Of a DNA stretch of 8,544 nt, positions 1 to 4,638 are shown piece after piece. The translations under genes and the position numbers were made by a program. The stretch covers positions 1-8,544 of the forward strand of contig JAJZYI010000141.1 in the NCBI GenBank assembly GCA_021798135.1, read 5' to 3'. This DNA comes from Actinomycetes bacterium. GTDB taxonomy: Bacteria > Actinomycetota > Acidimicrobiia > Acidimicrobiales > UBA8190. Position 1 is the first letter of the stretch; every line of letters begins with the position of its first letter. The notes below the pieces were generated by a model. That model saw only the letters and a list, made by a program, of their open reading frames with translations. It did no database searches and was not told the DNA's origin.

Positions 1-21
1 AGGTGGCGGTGGGCCACGAGG

Positions 22-840
22 TCAGCGCAAGCCGGCGAAGAGGTCGTCCTCGGGCACCGGGTGCCCCGTGCGGTCGTGGGCCCGGACGAAGGCCTCTTCG
101 CCCATGAGCTGGGCGAAGAGCTCGGGACCGAGGTCGAGGAAGAAGATGTTGTCGGACTGGCTGGCGTGGGCGGCCAGGCTGGCGAACTTGCGGTCGGCGA
201 CGGCCCGGCAGTCGACGACGGTGGTGACCAGCTCGTCCGGCGTGCCGAAGTCGCCGTCGTCCCCGATCGCCTGCGGCAGGTCGACACCGCGGGACCGGAG
301 CAGGTCGGCGAAGCCCGACACCGCGGACCGCGGCACCGCGGTGTGGTACAGCTTCGCCGGCACGCCGCTGGCCTGCACGGCGGCGGTGGTGGCGCGATGC
401 GCCTGGACGTGGTCCGGGTGGCCGTACATGCCGTTGGCGTCGTAGGTGACCACCACCTGGGGCCGGTAGCGCTCCATCAGCGCGGCGAGCCGGGCCGCCG
501 CGTCCGTCAGGTGGGTGGTCCAGAACGAGCCGGGGTCGGCGTTCTGGGGCCAGCCCTCCATGCCGGAGTCGCGGTAGCCGAGCAGCTCCAGGTGGTGCAC
601 CCCCAGGGTGTCGCAGCTGGTCCGGAGCTCGGCCAGGCGGGTCGCGGCCACGGCGTCGGGGTCGTGGCCCGGGTCGCCCGGCTTGGCGCCGCGGGGGCCG
701 TCGCCCATCTCGCCGTTGGTGCAGGTCACGAGCACCGTGCGGACACCTTCGTCGGCGTAGCGCGCGAGCACGCCGCCGGTCCCGAGGCACTCGTCGTCGG
801 GGTGGGCGTGCACGGCCATCAGGGTCAGCGTCCGGGGCAC
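22..840 (-). CDS. PIG-L family zinc-dependent deacetylase (MshB/Mca-like)
   Basis: The product is a 272-residue cytoplasmic hydrolase of the PIG-L/LmbE family, in which a zinc-activated water cleaves an N-acyl group from a glucosamine-type substrate. The signature AHPDDE lies at residues 12-17 and a second motif GHPDH at 140-144. By analogy with MshB (Zn ligands H13, D16, H147; base D15), H13, D16 and H144 would bind zinc and D15 would be the base. The C-terminal segment RKFASLAAHASQ and the ending LFAGL also resemble Mca/MshB. In Actinomycetota these enzymes make mycothiol (MshB) or cleave mycothiol conjugates (Mca); which applies here, or another amide, cannot be decided. I chose GTG at 840 because it adds the usual short strand before AHPDDE and lies 6 nt after a -10-like TACGCT; ATG at 819 is the alternative. 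It lies 57 nt downstream of the TetR stop on the same strand, but with what looks like its own promoter. Confidence 0.9.
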   Translation of the reverse strand: MPRTLTLMAVHAHPDDECLGTGGVLARYADEGVRTVLVTCTNGEMGDGPRGAKPGDPGHDPDAVAATRLAELRTSCDTLGVHHLELLGYRDSGMEGWPQNADPGSFWTTHLTDAAARLAALMERYRPQVVVTYDANGMYGHPDHVQAHRATTAAVQASGVPAKLYHTAVPRSAVSGFADLLRSRGVDLPQAIGDDGDFGTPDELVTTVVDCRAVADRKFASLAAHASQSDNIFFLDLGPELFAQLMGEEAFVRAHDRTGHPVPEDDLFAGLR

Positions 841-846
841 GGGCCA

Positions 847-852
847 AGCGTA
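847..852 (-). promoter_or_regulatory. Putative leaderless -10 element of the PIG-L deacetylase gene
   Basis: Read on the minus strand, TACGCT is followed by six bases and then the GTG start at 840. This matches the TANNNT hexamer and 6-8 nt spacing seen at actinobacterial leaderless promoters. No Shine-Dalgarno precedes the GTG and no good -35 is visible. The hexamer lies inside an imperfect palindrome at 844-858 (CCAA arms 844-847 and TTGG 855-858, around CGTACG), which could be an operator. This is a prediction from pattern only. Confidence 0.45.
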
Positions 853-896
853 CGTTGGCGCCGCGACGCCCCGTGCCGGGTGCCCCCGCCGGGCGC

Positions 897-2009
897 CTAC
901 GGCGTGCGGTCGAGGCCGGGGAAGCGCTGGGCGACCCCGGCGAGCAGCGAGGTCAGCCCCAGGTCGAAGGCCTTGCCCTCCTGGGCCCGGGTGTGCTCGG
1001 CGGCCGCCACGATCGACGGGTAGCGCTCGGCAGGCAGCCGGGCGTAGATGTCGGCGCGCTCCACGTCGCTGCCCGCTGCGGCCAGGTCGAGGACGGTGGC
1101 GCCGATGGTGAAGTCGACCACGGCCCAGTAGACGATGGCGGCGTCCGCCGGGGACAGCCCCGAGCGCAGGAGGAACGTGAGCGCCACCTCGCGCAGCCGC
1201 ATGGCGCACGGGCCGGCGAGCTGGTCGGCGGGGAGCAGCGCGGCGGCCGCCGGGTGGGCGAACAGGGCGGCGCGGATGCTGCGCGACCAGCGCTCGAGCG
1301 CCTGGCGGGCAGCGAGACGGGGCTCGGGCTCCTCGACGAGGCCGAGCACGCGGTCGAGGACCTCCGACAGCAGTGCCTGGCGGCTCGGCACGATCCTGTA
1401 GATCGCGGCCATGCCCACGCCGACGTCGTCGGCGAGGCGCCGCATGGTGAGCGTGTCGAGGCCGCCCGCGTCCACGATGCGGAGCGCGGCGGCCGCCAGC
1501 GTGTCGAGATCGAGCGGACGCCTGGCGGTGGCCGGGCGCCCGTCCCCGGCCTCGCCGGGCGCCTCCAGGCCTCCACCGCCGCTGCCGTGCACGGCCGGCG
1601 CGGGGTCGCGACCGGGGGGTTGCTCGGGCCCGGAAGGGTCCCGCCCCGCGAGCTGCTCGGCGTGGCGCTGCAGCCACCACGCCAGCGACCCCGGTGCCGG
1701 GGTCGGGGTCGCCGAGCTCGCCGGTGGCGTCGTGCCAGTGCTCGCCGCCCGTGTCGCCGTCGTGCCCGCCGGTGGGGTCGGTGGTGTCGCCGCGCTCGCC
1801 GGTGGGATCGGTGCCGCCGGCGGTGTGGTCGGCGCTCCCGGGGGCGTGCTCGAAGCCGCCGTCGGTGCCGGCAGCAGGCTGTGGCCGCCGGGCCCGTCCG
1901 AGGGGTTGCCGAGGCCGGGGACGGCGGACGCCGTGGCGCCGCGGGGCTCGGCTGCGAAGGGAGCGCCGGGCGTGTCGCCATACGTCCCGGCGGGCGCGGG
2001 TGCGGGCAT
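897..2009 (-). CDS. TetR-family transcriptional regulator with long disordered N-terminal extension
   Basis: This 370-residue protein has its DNA-binding domain unusually far in. The TetR helix-turn-helix region spans about 166-215, with the recognisable LTMRRLADDVGVGMAAIYR at 187-205. The all-helical ligand and dimerisation domain follows to the C-terminus and resembles the TetR_C class, whose members dissociate from DNA on binding a small molecule. Residues 1-108 are rich in Pro, Thr, Ala and Ser and are probably disordered; a short amphipathic stretch (LAWWLQRHAEQLAG, 109-122) and a Gly-rich linker (142-147) follow. The family is usually about 190-240 residues. ATG at 2009 is preferred because a TACGCT hexamer lies 6 nt upstream and codon third positions remain G/C-rich through the extension. 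A GTG at 1592 would give a 231-residue protein of normal size, but has no evident promoter or ribosome-binding site. The gene diverges from the GntR operon and precedes the deacetylase; its target is unknown. Confidence 0.85.
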   Translation of the reverse strand: MPAPAPAGTYGDTPGAPFAAEPRGATASAVPGLGNPSDGPGGHSLLPAPTAASSTPPGAPTTPPAAPIPPASAATPPTPPAGTTATRAASTGTTPPASSATPTPAPGSLAWWLQRHAEQLAGRDPSGPEQPPGRDPAPAVHGSGGGGLEAPGEAGDGRPATARRPLDLDTLAAAALRIVDAGGLDTLTMRRLADDVGVGMAAIYRIVPSRQALLSEVLDRVLGLVEEPEPRLAARQALERWSRSIRAALFAHPAAAALLPADQLAGPCAMRLREVALTFLLRSGLSPADAAIVYWAVVDFTIGATVLDLAAAGSDVERADIYARLPAERYPSIVAAAEHTRAQEGKAFDLGLTSLLAGVAQRFPGLDRTP

Positions 2010-2015
2010 CGCCCC

Positions 2016-2044
2016 AGCGTATGCCGCGTGAGGAGCCGGGTCAC
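2016..2044 (-). promoter_or_regulatory. Putative leaderless promoter of the TetR gene
   Basis: On the minus strand a -35-like GTGACC (2044-2039, four of six matches to TTGACA) is followed after 17 nt by TACGCT (2021-2016), and the ATG at 2009 begins 6 nt later. The predicted transcription start therefore falls on the start codon. The same TACGCT hexamer at the same distance precedes the deacetylase gene. Confidence 0.5.
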
Positions 2045-2079
2045 GCGATGGCCGGCCGCCTGCGGGCGGCGGAACCCGG
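2036..2079. promoter_or_regulatory. Nested inverted repeats between the divergent TetR and GntR promoters
   Basis: CCGGGT at 2036-2041 is mirrored by ACCCGG at 2074-2079. With one mismatch the arms extend to AGCCGGGT (2034-2041) and ACCCGGTT (2074-2081). Each arm abuts or overlaps the -35 element of one of the two divergent promoters. Between them lies a perfect 6-bp inverted repeat, GCCGCC (2055-2060) and GGCGGC (2065-2070), around TGCG. The arrangement suits a shared operator read by the TetR or GntR protein. In GC-rich DNA short inverted repeats arise by chance, so this is a candidate only. Confidence 0.35.
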
Positions 2080-2108
2080 TTGACAAGTAGTCCGGTCTTT
2101 CGGACAAT
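2080..2108 (+). promoter_or_regulatory. Promoter of the GntR-molybdoenzyme operon (leaderless)
   Basis: A perfect -35 TTGACA (2080-2085) is followed by a 17-nt spacer and a -10-like GACAAT (2103-2108, four of six matches to TATAAT). Seven bases later comes ATG at 2116, so transcription should begin at or next to the start codon. The spacer holds an inverted repeat, GTCCG (2090-2094) and CGGAC (2101-2105), well placed for a repressor that blocks polymerase, perhaps the GntR protein itself. The TTG within the -35 box opens the same reading frame but would lie upstream of the transcript start. Confidence 0.7.
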
Positions 2109-2115
2109 ACCCCCC

Positions 2116-3009
2116 ATGGCAGCAGAGGGAGCACGACGGGACGACCACCGGTCGGTCGGGTCGCCGGGTGCGTCGCCGGGACCGGTGGCGCTCGACCGGC
2201 GCAGCCCGGTGCCGTTGTGGGCGCAGCTCGCCGCCGAGCTCCGCCGCCAGGTCGAGGCGGGCGAGCTCGGGGAGACCTTCCCGACCGACGTCGTCCTCAT
2301 GTCCCGGTACGGCGTGTCCCGCCAGACGGTGCGCGAGGCCGTGCGCCAGCTGGTGATGGACGGGCTCGTCGAGCGGCAGCGAGGGCGGGGCAGCCGGGTC
2401 CGGCCGGCGGAGTTCGAGCAGCCCCTCGGCAGCCTGTACAGCCTCTTCAGGGTCATCGAGTCCCAGGGGGTGCTGCAGACCAGCGAGGTGGTCGCCCTCG
2501 ACGAGCGGACGGACGAGGGCGTGGCCGCCGAGCTCGGGCTCGACCCGGATGAGCCCCTGGTGCACCTCGAAAGGGTGCGCATGGCCGGTGGCACGCCGCT
2601 GGCGGTCGACCGGGCCTGGCTGCCGGCGTCGGTGGCCCGGCCGCTGCTCGACGCCGACTTCCGGCACACCGCCCTCTACGACGAGCTGGCGGCCCGGTGC
2701 GGCGTGGTGCCCGAAGGCGGGCGGGAGCAGGTGCGCCCGGTGGTGCCCACCGCCGGCGAGCGCTCCGTGCTCCGCCTGCAGCGCGGCACCGCCGCGTTCC
2801 TGGTCGAGCGGCGGACGTGGGCGCGGGGCCGACCGCTCGAGGTCCGGCGCACCGTGGTCCGGGGCGATCGCTTCGCCCTGGTGGCCGAATGGCCGGCGCC
2901 GGGGACAAAGCGGCACGACCGGGGCGGCGACGGCGCCTCAGGTCCGGCCGGCGACCCGCCGGTGCTGCGGCTGGTGCCCACGGCGGTCAGCAGGAAGGAC
3001 GAGCGATAG
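2116..3009 (+). CDS. GntR-family transcriptional regulator with UTRA domain (HutC-type)
   Basis: The 297-residue product has an N-terminal winged helix at about residues 30-96, including PLWAQLAAELRRQ and the recognition region YGVSRQTVREAVRQL (65-79). A UTRA effector-binding domain follows at about 105-265, and a low-complexity tail ends the protein. Proteins of the HutC subfamily bind an operator as dimers and release it when a small carboxylate, sugar or related ligand enters the UTRA pocket; the ligand here is unknown. ATG at 2116 is chosen because the promoter's -10 ends 7 nt before it and there is no Shine-Dalgarno. The stop codon at 3007-3009 overlaps the apparent start of the iron-sulfur gene, so this is the first cistron of the molybdoenzyme operon and the likely local regulator of it. 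Residues 1-29 before the winged helix look disordered. Confidence 0.9.
   Translation: MAAEGARRDDHRSVGSPGASPGPVALDRRSPVPLWAQLAAELRRQVEAGELGETFPTDVVLMSRYGVSRQTVREAVRQLVMDGLVERQRGRGSRVRPAEFEQPLGSLYSLFRVIESQGVLQTSEVVALDERTDEGVAAELGLDPDEPLVHLERVRMAGGTPLAVDRAWLPASVARPLLDADFRHTALYDELAARCGVVPEGGREQVRPVVPTAGERSVLRLQRGTAAFLVERRTWARGRPLEVRRTVVRGDRFALVAEWPAPGTKRHDRGGDGASGPAGDPPVLRLVPTAVSRKDER
2992..2999 (+). promoter_or_regulatory. Shine-Dalgarno sequence for the iron-sulfur/NrfD gene
   Basis: AGGAAGGA at the very end of the GntR gene is a purine-rich ribosome-binding site in otherwise G/C-dominated DNA. Six bases after it stands ATA (3006-3008), in frame with the iron-sulfur protein. No ATG, GTG, TTG or CTG occurs in that frame between 2892 and the first cysteine motif. 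The site therefore argues for initiation at ATA, overlapping the GntR stop. Confidence 0.5.
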
Positions 3010-4568
3010 CCGGGTCGGGCGGTGGGCACGCGACGGCGGCCCCCGCCCCCAGGTGGGTCAAGGTCCTCGACCAGACCCGGTGCATCGGCTGCCACGCGTG
3101 CACGACGGCGTGCCGCAGCGAGAACAGCGTGCCGCTGGGCGTCACCCGCACCTACGTCAAGTCGGTCGACGTCGGGCGGTTCCCCCAGGTGCGCCGGGCG
3201 TTCCAGGTCACCCGGTGCAACCAGTGCGAGGACGCCCCGTGCGTGGCGGCGTGCCCGACGGCGGCCATGCACCGCCGGCAGGACGGCATCGTCGACTTCG
3301 ACAAGTCGGTCTGCATCGGCTGCAAGGCCTGCATGGCCGCCTGTCCCTACGACGCCATCTTCATCAACCCCGAGGACCACTCGGCGGAGAAGTGCAACTT
3401 CTGCGCCCACCGGCTCGACGTCGGGCTGGAGCCCGCCTGCGTGGTCGTCTGCCCGACCGAGGCCATCCTGGTCGGCGACATGAACGACCCGGCCTCCAAG
3501 GTGGCCAGGGTCGTGGGCCGCGAGCCCGTCACCGTGCGCCGCCCCGAGAAGGAGACGCGTCCCGGCCTCTTCTACAAGGGCGCCCACCAGGCCACCCTCG
3601 ACCCCCTCGCCGCCCGGCGACCGGCGGGCGGCCTGTTCGCCTGGGCGACCCAGGCCGCCGACCGGGGGCCGCGGGTGCTGTCGCAGCGGGTGACGTCGGG
3701 CCACCCCCGTCACCCGAGCTCGAGCGCGGCGGCCCTGCTCTCCTACGACGTGCCGCACACGGCGCCGTGGGGCTGGCGCGTCAGCCTCTACACCTGGACC
3801 AAGAGCATTGCCGCGGGGGCCTACCTGGCCGCGCTGGCGCTCGTGCTCGCCGGAGTCCTGTCGTGGTCGGGCACGCTCTTCCGCTGGGTGGCCCCGGCGG
3901 TGTCGCTGGCGATGCTGGCCGTGACCGGTGTGCTCCTGGTCTGGGACCTGAAGCACCCGCTGCGCTTCTGGATGATGTTCACCCGCCCCCAGTGGCGGAG
4001 CTGGCTGGTGCGGGGCGGCGTGGTGATCAGCGCCTTCGGCGCGGTCCTGGTCGGCCAGCTGGCCGCGTCGGCGGCGGGCTCGGTGGGGGCGTCGGAGGTC
4101 CTGGCAGGCCTCGGCCTGCCGCTGGGGGTGGCGGCCGCCGCGTACACGGCGTTCCTGTTCGCGCAGGCGAAGGCGCGTGACCTGTGGCAGAACCCGGTGC
4201 TCGCTCCGCACCTGGTGGTCCAGGCGGCCATGGCCGGTTCGGCCGCCATGCTCGCCGCCGCCGAGATCATGGGCGTGGGCGGGGCCGTGCACGGCCTGCA
4301 GCTGCTCCTCTCCGGCGCAGCCGTCGCGCACCTCGCCATGCTGGTGGGGGAGACGACCCCGCACCACGTGACGGCCCACGCAGAGCTTGCCGTCGACGAG
4401 ATGACCCGAGGCCGGTTCGCCGTCGTCTTCTGGGCCGGCGTGGTGCTCGTCGCGGCGGCCGTCTCGGCGCCGTGGACCGGCGCTGCGGCCGTGCCGCTGG
4501 CGCTCGTCGGCCTGGTCCTCCACGAGCACGCCTACGTGCAGGCCGGCCAGGCCGTCCCGCTGGCATGA
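3006..4568 (+). CDS. Fused four-cluster ferredoxin and NrfD/PsrC-type membrane subunit of a molybdoenzyme
   Basis: About 520 residues combine the electron-transfer and membrane-anchor subunits of a complex iron-sulfur molybdoenzyme. Residues 17-170 hold sixteen cysteines in four groups (C26/29/32/36, C71/74/79/83, C103/106/109/113, C130/133/145/149), the DmsB/PsrB pattern for four [4Fe-4S] clusters. A linker of about 75 residues leads to an NrfD domain from about 246, beginning SYDVPHTAPWGW and WTKSIAAG, with about eight hydrophobic segments (roughly 266-286, 294-314, 332-353, 363-387, 400-422, 425-447, 466-485, 490-508). In PsrC this domain binds quinone. There is no Tat or Sec signal, so the clusters should face the cytoplasm and pass electrons between quinone and the catalytic subunit encoded next. 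The start is uncertain: ATA at 3006 has a well-spaced Shine-Dalgarno, while the only canonical upstream start nearby, ATG at 2889, would overlap GntR by 121 nt and add 39 Arg/Gly-rich residues. Confidence 0.88.
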   Translation: MAGSGGGHATAAPAPRWVKVLDQTRCIGCHACTTACRSENSVPLGVTRTYVKSVDVGRFPQVRRAFQVTRCNQCEDAPCVAACPTAAMHRRQDGIVDFDKSVCIGCKACMAACPYDAIFINPEDHSAEKCNFCAHRLDVGLEPACVVVCPTEAILVGDMNDPASKVARVVGREPVTVRRPEKETRPGLFYKGAHQATLDPLAARRPAGGLFAWATQAADRGPRVLSQRVTSGHPRHPSSSAAALLSYDVPHTAPWGWRVSLYTWTKSIAAGAYLAALALVLAGVLSWSGTLFRWVAPAVSLAMLAVTGVLLVWDLKHPLRFWMMFTRPQWRSWLVRGGVVISAFGAVLVGQLAASAAGSVGASEVLAGLGLPLGVAAAAYTAFLFAQAKARDLWQNPVLAPHLVVQAAMAGSAAMLAAAEIMGVGGAVHGLQLLLSGAAVAHLAMLVGETTPHHVTAHAELAVDEMTRGRFAVVFWAGVVLVAAAVSAPWTGAAAVPLALVGLVLHEHAYVQAGQAVPLA

Positions 4569-4587
4569 GGACCTTCGGAACGCCGGA

Positions 4588-4620
4588 CCGGCACGAGCAC
4601 GCCCGGCACGCTCGTGCCGG
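4588..4620 (+). other. Perfect 11-bp intercistronic hairpin with an alternative pairing
   Basis: CCGGCACGAGC (4588-4598) is exactly complementary to GCTCGTGCCGG (4610-4620) with an 11-nt loop. The loop contains a second CCGGCACG (4603-4610), so 4603-4609 can instead pair with 4614-4620 around a four-base loop. The structure ends 4 nt before the Shine-Dalgarno of the catalytic-subunit gene. No U-tract follows, so it is not a classic intrinsic terminator. An RNA-processing, stability or translational-control element that sets the subunit ratio is plausible; a protein-binding DNA palindrome is the alternative. Confidence 0.6.
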
Positions 4621-4624
4621 GGGC

Positions 4625-4630
4625 AGGAGG
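4625..4630 (+). promoter_or_regulatory. Shine-Dalgarno sequence of the catalytic-subunit gene
   Basis: A consensus AGGAGG stands 8 nt before the ATG at 4639. It fixes that start codon and follows directly after the 4588-4620 hairpin. Confidence 0.85.
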
Positions 4631-4638
4631 ACAGCACG

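Noticed and set aside
61..1023. Plus-strand open frames opposite the deacetylase and TetR genes
   Set aside because: The translations are Val/Gly/Arg-rich without motifs, and the minus strand has zinc-ligand and helix-turn-helix motifs in frame.
2041..2916. Minus-strand open frame opposite the GntR gene
   Set aside because: The composition is shadow-like and the plus strand carries an intact winged helix and UTRA domain.
3022..3483. GTG-initiated frame at the start of the iron-sulfur gene
   Set aside because: It is out of frame with the cysteine motifs and gives Arg/Ser/Thr-rich sequence. It is only of interest if a base is missing in the C-rich run 3039-3050.
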